39,683 nucleotides of DNA from Zafaria cholistanensis (GTDB taxonomy: Bacteria; Actinomycetota; Actinomycetes; Actinomycetales; Micrococcaceae). This document shows positions 26,237 to 35,174 of the stretch, one piece after another. The notes under the pieces are model-generated. The model ran no database searches, had not been told where the DNA came from, and saw only the letters and a program-made list of their open reading frames with translations. The stretch covers positions 1-39,683 of the forward strand of contig NZ_BKDJ01000020.1 in assembly GCF_008580665.1 (NCBI RefSeq). Direction: 5' to 3'. Positions within the stretch are counted from its first letter, which is position 1. Each line of letters begins with the position of its first letter. The translations under genes and the position numbers were made by a program.

Positions 26237-27385
26237 ATGAATGCCATGAACGAAACCGTGGAGATCCACAAGGGCCTGGCCGGCGTCGTCGCCGACTATA
26301 CCGCCATCTCGAAGGTCAACCCGGACACCAACTCGCTGCTCTACCGGGGCTATCCGGTGCAGGAGCTGGCCGCCGGCAGGAGCTTCGAGGAGGTCGCCCT
26401 GCTGCTCTGGACCGGCGAACTGCCCACCCCAGCGGAGCTGGAGGAGTTCACCCGGCTGGAGCGGTCCCACCGCGCGCTGGACCCGAAGGTTCGGGCCGCG
26501 ATCGACCTGCTGCCCGCCACCTGCCACCCGATGGACGTCGGGCGCACCGCGGTCTCCGTCCTGGGCGCCAACGACCCGCGGGCCGAGGACTCCTCCCCCG
26601 AGGCGGAACTCACCAAGGCCAAGCAGCTCTTCGCCGCCTTCCCCGCCGTCGTCGCCTACGACCAGCGCCGCCGGCGCGGGCAGGAACCGGTCCCGGCACG
26701 CACGGACCTGGACTACGCGCAGAACTTCCTCTGGATGACCTTCGGCGAGGAGTTCCCCGAGGACGTCGTGGACGCGTTCCGGATCTCGATGGTGCTGTAC
26801 GCGGAGCATTCCTTCAACGCCTCCACTTTCACCGCCCGCGTGGTCACCTCCACGCTCTCGGACCTGCATTCGGCCGTGACCGCGGCGATCGGGGCACTCA
26901 AGGGCCCGCTGCACGGGGGCGCGAACGAGGCCGTGATGCACACCTTCGAGGAGATCGGCATCCACCCGGACGAGCCCCGCGAGCAGGCCGCGGCCCGCGC
27001 CAGGGCCTGGATGGAAGACGCGCTGGCCCAGAAGAAGAAGGTCATGGGCTTCGGCCACCGCGTCTACAAGCACGGGGATTCCCGGGTGCCGACCATGAAG
27101 GCCGCGCTGGACCGGATGGTGGACCACTACGGCCGGCACGACCTCATGGGCCTCTACGACGGGCTGGAACAGGCCATGGACGAGGCCAAGGCCATCAAGC
27201 CCAACCTCGACTACCCCGCCGGCCCGACCTACCACCTGATGGGCTTCGACACGGACATGTTCACGCCCATCTTCATCGCCGCCCGCATCACCGGCTGGAC
27301 CGCGCACATCATGGAACAGCGCGCCTCCAACTCGCTGATCCGCCCCCTGTCCGCCTACAACGGTCCCGGGGAACGCCACCTCTGA
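26237..27385 (+). CDS. prpC: 2-Methylcitrate synthase
   Basis: 382 residues, short (type I) citrate synthase fold. Condenses propionyl-CoA with oxaloacetate. Catalytic positions: His in HGGANEAVMH, His in GFGHRVYKHGD, and Asp in GFDTDMFTPIF. ATG 26237 follows AAGGAG at nine nt; ATG 26246 is a less well spaced alternative. It is the last gene of gntR-prpD-prpB-prpC. Some residual activity with acetyl-CoA is common in this family, but the operon fixes the main role. No clear terminator follows; a 15-bp tandem repeat lies there instead. Confidence 0.95.
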   Translation: MNAMNETVEIHKGLAGVVADYTAISKVNPDTNSLLYRGYPVQELAAGRSFEEVALLLWTGELPTPAELEEFTRLERSHRALDPKVRAAIDLLPATCHPMDVGRTAVSVLGANDPRAEDSSPEAELTKAKQLFAAFPAVVAYDQRRRRGQEPVPARTDLDYAQNFLWMTFGEEFPEDVVDAFRISMVLYAEHSFNASTFTARVVTSTLSDLHSAVTAAIGALKGPLHGGANEAVMHTFEEIGIHPDEPREQAAARARAWMEDALAQKKKVMGFGHRVYKHGDSRVPTMKAALDRMVDHYGRHDLMGLYDGLEQAMDEAKAIKPNLDYPAGPTYHLMGFDTDMFTPIFIAARITGWTAHIMEQRASNSLIRPLSAYNGPGERHL

Positions 27386-27395
27386 GCCGGCGCTG

Positions 27396-27440
27396 CGCTT
27401 TTCGGCGCCGCGCTTTTGGGCACCGCGCTTTTGGGCACCG
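27396..27440. repeat. Three tandem 15-bp repeats after prpC
   Basis: Two exact copies of CGCTTTTGGGCACCG (27411-27425 and 27426-27440) preceded by a diverged copy CGCTTTTCGGCGCCG (27396-27410). They fill the 70-bp convergent gap between prpC and a Nudix gene. Each unit carries a TTTT, but I find no long hairpin. Confidence 0.8.
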
Positions 27441-27455
27441 CGCCGCTCGCCTCAG

Positions 27456-27980
27456 TCAGGCCAGCGGCTCGGTGCCGAACGCGGCGACGGACTCATTGTC
27501 CGGGGCCAGCAGCACGGTCGCGGAGAAGCGCTCCCCCGCGAGCAGCCGCGGCAGCCACAGCACCGAGTCCTCCCACATGCGCGCGAACGGCAGGTCCGCA
27601 ACCGGGCACCACACCGGGGCGATCTCGGCGGACTCGGCGGCCTCGCCTTTGGCCGTGCGGGCCAGGAACACGGTGCAGTCCATGTCGGATTCGGGACTGG
27701 CGGGGAAACGGAAGGCCACCGTGCCGGCGCGCTCCAGGTCCTCCGGGACGGTCACCAGGCCGGTCTCCTCGGCCAGTTCGCGCACGGCGGCCTGCGCCGC
27801 CGATTCGCCCGGCTCCACCTTGCCGCCGACGCCGACCGTCTTGCCGCGCCCAAAGCCGGTCTTCTTCACTCCAAGGAGCACCTCCGGCCCGCCGACTCCA
27901 GCGCGCAGCACGAAGCAGAGCACGACGGCGGTGGGCCCGGCGCCGCTCTCCGCGGCGTCCGCGGAGGTACGCTCAGGCAC
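27456..27980 (-). CDS. Nudix hydrolase, MutT/MTH1-like
   Basis: 174 residues from GTG 27980; the ribosome site is weak (GGGTGGG). The Nudix box fits GX5EX7REUXEEXGU: GKVEPGES...RELAEETGL, residues ~54-76. KKTGFGRGKTVGVGGK just before it resembles the oxidised-purine-binding region of MTH1-like enzymes, so removal of 8-oxo-dGTP or a related nucleotide is the best guess. It starts 36 nt downstream of the xerD stop on the same strand, so it may be the tail of that operon. Substrate unproven. Confidence 0.88.
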   Translation of the reverse strand: MPERTSADAAESGAGPTAVVLCFVLRAGVGGPEVLLGVKKTGFGRGKTVGVGGKVEPGESAAQAAVRELAEETGLVTVPEDLERAGTVAFRFPASPESDMDCTVFLARTAKGEAAESAEIAPVWCPVADLPFARMWEDSVLWLPRLLAGERFSATVLLAPDNESVAAFGTEPLA

Positions 27981-28016
27981 CGGTGCCCACCCGGCCGCGC
28001 CCCCTGCGGGCCCGCC

Positions 28017-29114
28017 TCATGCGATCGCCCGGGGATGGGTGGCAGCGTAGATCTCGCGCAGCGTGTCCGCAGTGACCAGGGTGTACACCTGGGTGGTGGT
28101 GACGGAGGCGTGGCCCAGCAGTTCCTGGACCACACGCACGTCCGCGCCACCCTCGATCAGGTGGGTGGCGAATGAATGACGCAGGGTGTGCGGGGAGACG
28201 TCCTTATTGATGCCGGCGCGGTCGGCGGCGGCCTTGAGCACGGTCCAGGCGGACTGGCGGCTGAGCCGGCCGCCTCGGATATTCAGGAACAGCGCCGGAG
28301 TTCCCTTGCCCTTGGCCGCCAGGCCGGGGCGGCCACGCACCAGGTATGACTCCAGGGCGGCGGCGGCGTAGGAGCCCAAGGGCACGATCCGCTCCTTGGA
28401 CCCCTTGCCGAACAGGCGCACCACGGCGGGCCCGTCGGCGGGCCGGTCCAGGTGCAGGTCGTCCACGTCCAGGCCGATCGCCTCGCTGATGCGCGCGCCC
28501 GTGGCGTAGAGGAACTCCAGCAGGGCGCGGTCGCGCTGTCCCGCCTCCGTCTCGGTGGGCACGGATTCGAGGATGGCCGTGACCTCGGCAATGCTGATGG
28601 CCTTGGGCAGCCGCTTGCCCGGGGAGGGCGGATGCAGGTCGGCGGCCGGGTTGTCGTCCGTGGTGCCCTCCAGCGCCCAGAACCGGTGCAGGCCGCGCAC
28701 GGCCACGATGCATCGTGCTGCGGAACGGGCGCTCAGCGGGGAGCCGCCGTCGGAGCCCTCCCGGACCGCCTGGGCGAAGCCGGTCAGGTGCCGGTGGTGG
28801 ACGTCGGCGGCGGCACCGACGCCGGCGGACTCCAGGTAGGCCGCGTAGCGCAGCAGGTCCCGGCGGTAGGCGGCAACGGTGTTGCGGGCCATGCCGCGCT
28901 CAACGGCCAGGTGCTGGAGGTAGGCCTCCATCTGGCGTCCGGCCCGGGTGGAGGCCAACTCCGGACGCGGCGGTGCCGGCTGCTTGGGCGGGGTTGGCTG
29001 CTTAATCTGGTTCGGGGGGTGCGCCGGCCCGAGCGGAGTGACCGGGGCGGTGCCGGGCCCGGAAACGGCCGGCACCAGGCGCGGGATCACCTTGGTGGGC
29101 TGGATCCCGCTCAC
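28017..29114 (-). CDS. xerD: Site-specific tyrosine recombinase XerD
   Basis: 365 residues. A ~55-residue Pro-rich leader precedes the SAM-like core-binding domain (MEAYLQHLAVERGMARNTVA). Catalytic residues are all present: Arg in ATGARISE, Lys in GKGSKER, HTLRHSFATHL (His and Arg), His in LLGHAS and Tyr in TTTQVYT. It resolves chromosome dimers at dif with XerC and FtsK. GTG 29114 overlaps the upstream Nudix stop in GTGA. Position after pyrG and the ADP-ribose Nudix gene is the conserved actinobacterial one, which argues against a phage integrase. Confidence 0.95.
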   Translation of the reverse strand: MSGIQPTKVIPRLVPAVSGPGTAPVTPLGPAHPPNQIKQPTPPKQPAPPRPELASTRAGRQMEAYLQHLAVERGMARNTVAAYRRDLLRYAAYLESAGVGAAADVHHRHLTGFAQAVREGSDGGSPLSARSAARCIVAVRGLHRFWALEGTTDDNPAADLHPPSPGKRLPKAISIAEVTAILESVPTETEAGQRDRALLEFLYATGARISEAIGLDVDDLHLDRPADGPAVVRLFGKGSKERIVPLGSYAAAALESYLVRGRPGLAAKGKGTPALFLNIRGGRLSRQSAWTVLKAAADRAGINKDVSPHTLRHSFATHLIEGGADVRVVQELLGHASVTTTQVYTLVTADTLREIYAATHPRAIA

Positions 29115-29815
29115 GGGCCGGTGCCCGGATCGCCCGCAAGGCTGCCGGCCCCGCGGCCTGACGGCACCCCGCGCAGGCGGGGATGGGCTTCCCAGGGGGC
29201 ATCGGAGGGACGCAGCCCCGCGTAGCCGGTGCGGGAGGCCGCGGCGCAGGCCAGCAGGCCGGCCACCGCGGAAGGGTTGTGGATGCGTCCGTCAAGGACC
29301 GCGGCGACGGCTTCGTCAAGCGGAACCCACGCGGTGTCCATGTCCGCCTCCTCGTCCGTGCGCTCGTGGCGCGCGTGCTCGGGGACCTCGCTGACTCCGC
29401 GGGCCAGGAAGATCCGGATCGCCTCGCTGGAGGATCCCGGAGAATTGAACATGTCCACGAGGACCTGCCACGATTCGGCGGCAAGGTCCGCCTCCTCGGC
29501 CAGCTCGCGGGCGGCCGCCAGCTGCGGAGCCTCGTCCTGGACATCGAGCAGCCCCGCCGGAATCTCCCACAGGGTCATGCCCACCGGATGCCGGTACTGG
29601 TTGATCAGCAGCACCCGCTCCTGCTCGTCCAGCACGACGACGGCCACCGCTCCGGGGTGGTCGATGTAGTCGCGCACCAGCGGGGAACAGCCCGCGGCAT
29701 ATTCGAACGTGTCCTGGCGGACGTCCCAGATGCGTCCGGCATAGACCGTCTCGGAAGACAGCAGGCGGCGCGGGCTGAGCGCGTCGGCCAGCCCGTCGCC
29801 GCCTGCCTGGGCCAC
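29111..29815 (-). CDS. ADP-ribose pyrophosphatase, Nudix family
   Basis: 234 residues from GTG 29815, two nt after the pyrG stop. The Nudix box AGLLDVQDE...ARELAEEADL (~89-112) has one extra residue before its first Glu. The sequence IPAGLLDV and the pyrG-Nudix-xerD order both match Rv1700, the mycobacterial ADP-ribose pyrophosphatase. QYRHPVGMTLWEIPAG is typical of ADPRases. Product: AMP and ribose 5-phosphate. The last ~35 residues are Gly/Pro-rich and probably disordered. Confidence 0.9.
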   Translation of the reverse strand: MAQAGGDGLADALSPRRLLSSETVYAGRIWDVRQDTFEYAAGCSPLVRDYIDHPGAVAVVVLDEQERVLLINQYRHPVGMTLWEIPAGLLDVQDEAPQLAAARELAEEADLAAESWQVLVDMFNSPGSSSEAIRIFLARGVSEVPEHARHERTDEEADMDTAWVPLDEAVAAVLDGRIHNPSAVAGLLACAAASRTGYAGLRPSDAPWEAHPRLRGVPSGRGAGSLAGDPGTGP

Positions 29816-29817
29816 AG

Positions 29818-31500
29818 CTACCGCCCGGCCTTCTGGTGCTCAAGGGCCGCCTTGACCAGGCCCGCGAACAGCGGATGCGGGCGGGTCGGGCGGGAGCTGA
29901 GCTCCGGGTGTGCCTGCGTGGAGACGTAGTACGGGTGCACGTCCCTGGGCAGTTCGACGAACTCGACCAGCTGGCCGTCAGGCGAGGTGCCGGAGAAGAC
30001 CAGGCCGGCCTCGGACAGCTGGGCCCGGTAGGCGTTGTTGACCTCGTAGCGGTGGCGGTGGCGCTCGGAGACCGCCGTCTTGCCGTAGGTCTGCGCCACG
30101 ACGGAGTCCTGGAGCAGGGTGGCCGGGTACAGGCCCAGGCGCATGGTGCCGCCCAGGTCGCCCTTGCCTCCGACGATGTCGACCTGCTCGGCCATGGTCG
30201 CGATAACGGGGTGTTCGGTGTCCGGCTCGAACTCGGTGGAGGACGCATCCTCCAGCCCCAGAACGTCGCGGGCGTACTCGATCACCATGGACTGCAGGCC
30301 CAGGCACAGGCCCAGCGTCGGCAGCTTGTGCTCGCGGGCGAACTTCAGCGCGCCCAGCTTGCCCTCAAGGCCGCGGATGCCGAAGCCGCCGGGGACGCAG
30401 ATCGCGTCGACGCCGGCCAGGGCCGCCGCGGCGCCCTCCTCGGTGTCGCAGTCGTCCGAGGGGACCCAGCGGATGGCGACCTTCGCCTGGTTCGCGAAGC
30501 CTCCGGCGCGCAGCGCCTCGGTCACGGAGAGATAGGCGTCCGGAAGGTCGATGTACTTGCCAACCAGGGCGATCTCGACGTTGTGCTTGGGGTTGTGGAC
30601 GACCTCGAGCAGCTTGTGCCACTCGGTCCAGTTGACGTCCTTGAATTTCAGCCCCAGCGACTGGACGATGTAGGCGTCCAGCCCCTGCTCGTGGATGGTG
30701 ACGGGAATGTCGTAGATGCTCGGGGCGTCGGCGCAGTTGACCACGGCCTCGGGCTCGACGTCGCAGGTGCGGCCGATCTTGGCCCGCATCTCCTGGGGGA
30801 TCTCGCGGTCGGAGCGGATCACCAGGGCGTCCGGCTGGATGCCGATCGAACGCAGCGCGGCCACGGAGTGCTGGGTCGGCTTGGTCTTCAGCTCCTGGGA
30901 GGGGCCGATGTACGGAACCAGGGAGACGTGGACGAAGAACACGTTGTTGCGGCCGATGTCCTGGCGGACCTGGCGGGCCGCCTCAAGGAACGGCTGGGAC
31001 TCGATGTCGCCGACCGTGCCGCCGATTTCGGTGATGATCACGTCCGGGGCCTTCTTGGCCTCGGACGGCAGGCGCATGCGGCGCTTGATTTCATCCGTGA
31101 TGTGCGGGATGACCTGCACGGTGTCGCCCAGGTAGTCGCCGCGGCGCTCCTTTTCGATGACCGTGGAGTACACCTGGCCGGTGGTCACGTTGGCCGAACC
31201 GTCCAGGTTCTCGTCGAGGAACCGCTCATAGTGGCCGATATCCAGGTCGGTTTCCGCACCGTCGTCGGTGACGAACACCTCGCCGTGCTGGAAGGGATTC
31301 ATGGTCCCGGGATCGACGTTCAGGTAGGGGTCGAGCTTCTGCATCGTGACCGAGAGGCCGCGGGCCCGAAGCAGGTGACCGAGGCTCGAAGCCGTCAGCC
31401 CCTTGCCCAGGGACGAGGCCACGCCACCGGTGACGAAGATCTGCTTGGTTGATTCAATACGGGAAAGATTACGCTGCACCACGGAATTCGAGCCTATCAT
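29818..31500 (-). CDS. pyrG: CTP synthase
   Basis: 560 residues: synthetase domain ([19 protein letters not shown] near the N-terminus; [20 protein letters not shown], then ADFG-like [13 protein letters not shown]) and class I glutaminase domain with nucleophile Cys in [10 protein letters not shown] and His/Glu in HPELSSRP. Makes CTP from UTP, ATP and glutamine. ATG 31500 has only a weak ribosome site (GAAAAG); GTG codons a few residues later are possible starts. The 80-bp gap to recN has no gene, although many relatives carry two genes here. Confidence 0.97.
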   Translation of the reverse strand: MIGSNSVVQRNLSRIESTKQIFVTGGVASSLGKGLTASSLGHLLRARGLSVTMQKLDPYLNVDPGTMNPFQHGEVFVTDDGAETDLDIGHYERFLDENLDGSANVTTGQVYSTVIEKERRGDYLGDTVQVIPHITDEIKRRMRLPSEAKKAPDVIITEIGGTVGDIESQPFLEAARQVRQDIGRNNVFFVHVSLVPYIGPSQELKTKPTQHSVAALRSIGIQPDALVIRSDREIPQEMRAKIGRTCDVEPEAVVNCADAPSIYDIPVTIHEQGLDAYIVQSLGLKFKDVNWTEWHKLLEVVHNPKHNVEIALVGKYIDLPDAYLSVTEALRAGGFANQAKVAIRWVPSDDCDTEEGAAAALAGVDAICVPGGFGIRGLEGKLGALKFAREHKLPTLGLCLGLQSMVIEYARDVLGLEDASSTEFEPDTEHPVIATMAEQVDIVGGKGDLGGTMRLGLYPATLLQDSVVAQTYGKTAVSERHRHRYEVNNAYRAQLSEAGLVFSGTSPDGQLVEFVELPRDVHPYYVSTQAHPELSSRPTRPHPLFAGLVKAALEHQKAGR

Positions 31501-31580
31501 CTTTTCGCCGGGGACATGGATGGGGCAACTCTACCGCCCGGCCCGAAGGGTGTCTGCCGGGGCAGCCCCGTCCCGGGCCC

Positions 31581-33305
31581 TCAGCCCATGGCGGCAACGG
31601 CCGCCTGCGCGTCGGCGAGCAGCTCCTCCGCATGCGCCTGGGCGGTTCCGGAATCCTCCTGGCCCGCCAGCATCCGGGCCAGTTCGCGGACCCGGTCCGG
31701 GCCCTCGAGCAGCACGACGTCGCTGGCGGTGAACCCGGCGGCCGCGTTCGAGTTTTTGATCACACGCACGTGCCGGTCGGCATAGGCGGCCACCTGCGGC
31801 AGGTGCGTCACCACGATCACCTGGACGTGCCGGGCCAGCATCGCCAGTCGGCGTCCGATCTCCACCGCGGCCTTCCCGCCGACCCCGGCGTCCACCTCGT
31901 CGAAGACGAACGTCGGAACCGGGTCGACCTCGGCCAGGACCACCTCGATGGCCAGCATGACGCGGGAGAGTTCACCGCCGGAGGCTCCCTTGCCCAGCGG
32001 CCGCGGGACGCTGCCGGCATGAGGCTGCAGCATCATCGAGACAGCGTCCCGGCCGTGGCGGGTGAGTTCCTCCCCCGGCTGCACCTCGACGACGAACCGG
32101 GCATCGGGCATCGCCAGGGCCGCCAGTTCGGCGCTGACCCGGGCGGAGAGGCTTGCTGCCGCCTGGGTGCGCAGGGCGGTGATCCGGCCCGCGCGCCGGT
32201 CCAGCTCCCCCGCGAGCGCCTGCTCCTCGGCGGTGAGGGCCTCGATGCGCCCGGAGTCGTCCTGCAGTTCGTCCAGCCGGGCGCGATTCCTCCCGGCCCA
32301 TTCGATGACCTCGTCGATGCCGGGCGCGTACTTGCGGATGAGCCGGTTCAGGTCCGCGCGGCGGGCCTCCACCTCGGCCAGGCGTTCGGGGCCCTCTGAG
32401 TCCAGGGAAGCGGCGTAGCCGGCGAGGTCGGTGGAAATGTCGGCGAGCAGGTATCCGACCTCGGCCAGCCGTGCGGCCAGCGCGGCGAGCTCGGGATCAT
32501 CGCCCTGCACCTGCTCCAGCGTCCGCTTGGCCGCGTCCACGAGCGTGACGGCGTCCCCGCCTTCGCTGTAGTCCTCCGCGACCAGGGCTGAATGGGCGAG
32601 CAGCGCCGCGGTGCGCAGCCCCTCAACGTTGGCCAGCTTTAGGGCCTCCGCCTTGAGCGCTTCATCCTCGCCCGGCTGGGGGTCGACGGCGTCAATCTCC
32701 TCGAGGGCGACCTGCAGGGCCTCGGCCTCGCGCAGGCGCTCCCGCGACTGGGAAGTCAGTTCCTCCAGCGTCGAGCGGACCTGGCGCCAGCGCCCGTAGG
32801 TGTCCGCGTAGCCGGCCAGCTCCCCGGCCAGTTCGGGGCCGCCGAACTTGTCCAGCGAGCCGCGCTGGGCCGCGGCGCTCTTCAGCCGCAACTGGTCCGT
32901 CTGGCCGTGCACGGCCACCAGGTCTTCGCCGAGTTCGGCCAGCACCCCCACCGGTGTCGAGCGGCCCCCCACGGCAGCCCGGCTGCGGCCCTCCGCGCTC
33001 AGGACACGGGCGATAATCAGTTCGGTGCCGTCGTCGTATTCCTCCACCAGCGCGCCGGCCTCCTCGGCGCGCTCCAGGGCCCGGCTGCCATGGGGCAGTC
33101 GCAGGGTCGCCTCGGCAACGGCCTGCGACGCGCCGTGGCGCACGGCGCCGGCATCGGCGCGGTGGCCCAGCAGCAGGCCGAGGGCCGTGATCACCATCGT
33201 CTTGCCCGCTCCGGTCTCGCCGGTGACCACGCTGAGGCCAGGCCCCAGCGGCAGGGTGGCCTGGCTGATGACGCCCAGGTCGCTGATGCGGATCTCTTCG
33301 ATCAC
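31581..33305 (-). CDS. recN: DNA repair ATPase RecN
   Basis: 574 residues, SMC-like. Walker A GETGAGKT near residue 30, VHGQTDQLRL (Q-loop region), a long coiled-coil middle (~170-390), signature GASGGELSRVMLAIE (~470) and Walker B TFVFDEVDAGVGG. It acts in double-strand break repair by tethering DNA. GTG 33305 overlaps the nadK stop in GTGA. The longer frame upstream is shadow of nadK. Confidence 0.96.
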   Translation of the reverse strand: MIEEIRISDLGVISQATLPLGPGLSVVTGETGAGKTMVITALGLLLGHRADAGAVRHGASQAVAEATLRLPHGSRALERAEEAGALVEEYDDGTELIIARVLSAEGRSRAAVGGRSTPVGVLAELGEDLVAVHGQTDQLRLKSAAAQRGSLDKFGGPELAGELAGYADTYGRWRQVRSTLEELTSQSRERLREAEALQVALEEIDAVDPQPGEDEALKAEALKLANVEGLRTAALLAHSALVAEDYSEGGDAVTLVDAAKRTLEQVQGDDPELAALAARLAEVGYLLADISTDLAGYAASLDSEGPERLAEVEARRADLNRLIRKYAPGIDEVIEWAGRNRARLDELQDDSGRIEALTAEEQALAGELDRRAGRITALRTQAAASLSARVSAELAALAMPDARFVVEVQPGEELTRHGRDAVSMMLQPHAGSVPRPLGKGASGGELSRVMLAIEVVLAEVDPVPTFVFDEVDAGVGGKAAVEIGRRLAMLARHVQVIVVTHLPQVAAYADRHVRVIKNSNAAAGFTASDVVLLEGPDRVRELARMLAGQEDSGTAQAHAEELLADAQAAVAAMG

Positions 33306-34309
33306 GGGTGCTCCCTTTCCGGCCGCGGGGCGTAGTGCCGCGGCTCGATGACCTGGAGGGGGCCGGGGACGGCCGGCAGCGCGGTCGTTTCCGTCTCGCG
33401 GTCCTTCGCCGGCACGGGCCCGCGCCAGCCCTTGGTCGGCAGTTCGAACTTGCGCACCAGGCGTTCGCTGAACGGGGTGCGGTTCACCCGGGCCAGCCGC
33501 ACGGGACGGTCGGACCGGGTCACCTCCACCCGTGAGCCGGGCGGCAAATCGACGGTGCGCCGGCCGTCGCACCAGAGCACGGCCTGCGCGTCGGTGCGTG
33601 TCAGCAACTCCAGCGCCATCACGGAGGTCGGGGCGATCACCAGCGGCTTGGCGAACAGCGCGTGCGCGCTGATCGGCACCATGATCAGGGCCTCCACCTC
33701 GGGCCACACCACCGGTCCGCCGGCGGAGAACGCATAGGCGGTGGAGCCGGTGGGGGTGGCCATGACCATGCCGTCGCAGCCGAAGGTGCTGATGGGGAGC
33801 CCGTCGACCTCCATGACCACCTCGATCATGCGTTCCCGGTTGGCCTTCTCGACGGCGGCCTCGTTGAGCGCCCAGGTGCGGGCGATGCGGCGCTTGCCCA
33901 GCCACACCTGGACGTCGATGGCCATCCGCTCCTCGACCGTGTACTCGCGGTTGACCACCCAGTCGACGGTCTGGGCCAGGTCAGCGTGCTCGCTTTCGGC
34001 GAGGAAGCCCACGTGGCCGAGGTTCACGCCCAGCAGCGGGACATTGGAGTTGCGCACCAGTTCCGCCGAACGCAGCACGGTGCCGTCCCCACCCAGGACC
34101 ATGCCCAGGTCGATGCTCTCGAGGCTGGTGTCCTCGTCGAGGATCTCCACCTCCAAAGATTCTCCGGCGACGGTGTTGCGCAGGTTCTGCAGCTCCAGCC
34201 GGCGCATGACCGGGATCAGGCCGGCGCTGCGCAGCCGCGTGCAGGTGTCCAACGCTGCCTGCAGCGAATCGGGCCGCCCCGTGTGCGCGAGGACCAGGAT
34301 CCTTCTCAT
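33302..34309 (-). CDS. nadK: NAD kinase
   Basis: 335 residues from ATG 34309 (ribosome site GGAAGGAA); an ATG at 34384 upstream is inside the tlyA tail region and lacks one. Motifs GGDGTVLRSAE (~72), NLGHVGFLAE and TPTGSTAYAFSAGGPVV. Phosphorylates NAD to NADP in the cytosol. The C-terminal ~45 residues are Pro/Arg-rich and beyond the usual end of the family. Coupled to recN; the tlyA-nadK-recN order is conserved in actinobacteria. Confidence 0.97.
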   Translation of the reverse strand: MRRILVLAHTGRPDSLQAALDTCTRLRSAGLIPVMRRLELQNLRNTVAGESLEVEILDEDTSLESIDLGMVLGGDGTVLRSAELVRNSNVPLLGVNLGHVGFLAESEHADLAQTVDWVVNREYTVEERMAIDVQVWLGKRRIARTWALNEAAVEKANRERMIEVVMEVDGLPISTFGCDGMVMATPTGSTAYAFSAGGPVVWPEVEALIMVPISAHALFAKPLVIAPTSVMALELLTRTDAQAVLWCDGRRTVDLPPGSRVEVTRSDRPVRLARVNRTPFSERLVRKFELPTKGWRGPVPAKDRETETTALPAVPGPLQVIEPRHYAPRPEREHP

Positions 34310-34358
34310 GCGTTCCTTCCGGTCGCCGGGCCGGTCCCGCGGATCAGGGCCGACCGTC

Positions 34359-35174
34359 TCAAGAATAGTCAACGGCCCCGACATCCGCGGCCGGCGCGTT
34401 CGCCGGGTCCGTTCCGGCCGGCCCCGGGGCAGCCGTCCCGGCAGGGCGGCGCAGCCAGAGGAAGAACTCCACGTTGCCGTCCTGGCCGGGCAGGGGGCTG
34501 CGGGCCAGGCCCGCCAGCTCCAGTCCGGCCGCGGCGGCGGCCGCCACCACCCCCTCGACGGCGCGGCGGCGCAGGCCGGGGTCGGTGACGACGCCGGTGC
34601 GGGCCAGATGGTCGCGGCCGACCTCGAACTGCGGCTTGACCATCAGCACCAGGTCCCCGCCGGGGCGGGTGGCTGCCGCGAGTGGAGCCACCACCAGCGT
34701 GAGGGAAATGAAGGAAAGGTCCGCAACCACCAGGTCCACGGGGCCGCCGATCACCGCGGGGTCCAGGTAACGGATGTTCATGCCCTCGTGCACGTCCACC
34801 CGGGGGTCGGCGCGCAGCTGCGGCACCAGTTGGCCGTGGCCGACGTCGACGGCCACGACGCGGTCCGCGCCCCGGCGCAGCAGGACATCGGTGAAACCGC
34901 CGGTGGAGGCGCCGGCGTCCAGGCAGCGCCGGCCGGAAACCACGACGGCGGCGAAGGCCTCCAGTGCGCCCGCGAGCTTGTGCCCGGCACGGCTGACGTA
35001 CTCCTGTGCTGCGGCCGGAAGCACCTCCACCGCGGCATCGGCAGGAACATTCCGGGAGGCCTTGGCTGCCGTCGCGCCGTCAAGGCGCACCCGCCCCTCG
35101 GCAATCAGCGTTGCCGCGTGCGTGCGGGACCTGGCCAGTCCGCGGGCGACCAGTTCCTGGTCCAGCCGTGCCAC
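34359..35174 (-). CDS. tlyA: rRNA 2'-O-methyltransferase TlyA
   Basis: 271 residues from GTG 35174, which overlaps the upstream small gene's stop by one nt (TAGTG). N-terminal S4 domain (RLDQELVARGLARSRTHAA), then a Rossmann methyltransferase with CLDAGASTGGFTDVLL as the SAM-binding loop and DLVVADLSFISL. Family members methylate 16S C1409 and 23S C1920, and loss gives capreomycin resistance in Mycobacterium. Its C-terminal 30 residues are Pro/Ala-rich and outside the fold. Whether the enzyme here is one- or two-site cannot be told from sequence. Confidence 0.94.
   Translation of the reverse strand: MARLDQELVARGLARSRTHAATLIAEGRVRLDGATAAKASRNVPADAAVEVLPAAAQEYVSRAGHKLAGALEAFAAVVVSGRRCLDAGASTGGFTDVLLRRGADRVVAVDVGHGQLVPQLRADPRVDVHEGMNIRYLDPAVIGGPVDLVVADLSFISLTLVVAPLAAATRPGGDLVLMVKPQFEVGRDHLARTGVVTDPGLRRRAVEGVVAAAAAAGLELAGLARSPLPGQDGNVEFFLWLRRPAGTAAPGPAGTDPANAPAADVGAVDYS

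Noticed and set aside
23486-27379. 1297-codon minus-strand open frame opposite gntR-prpDBC
   Set aside because: Antisense shadow; all four plus-strand genes have family motifs and start signals.
17160-27980. Genomic island with mobile-element edges
   Set aside because: No transposase, tRNA attachment site or flanking direct repeats were seen at either end.
28017-29114. Tyrosine recombinase as sign of a prophage or integron
   Set aside because: Sequence and the pyrG-ADPRase-xerD neighbourhood match housekeeping XerD; no phage genes or attachment repeats seen.
31501-31580. Short hairpin CGGGGC/GCCCCG between pyrG and recN as terminator
   Set aside because: A five- to six-bp stem is expected by chance in this GC content.
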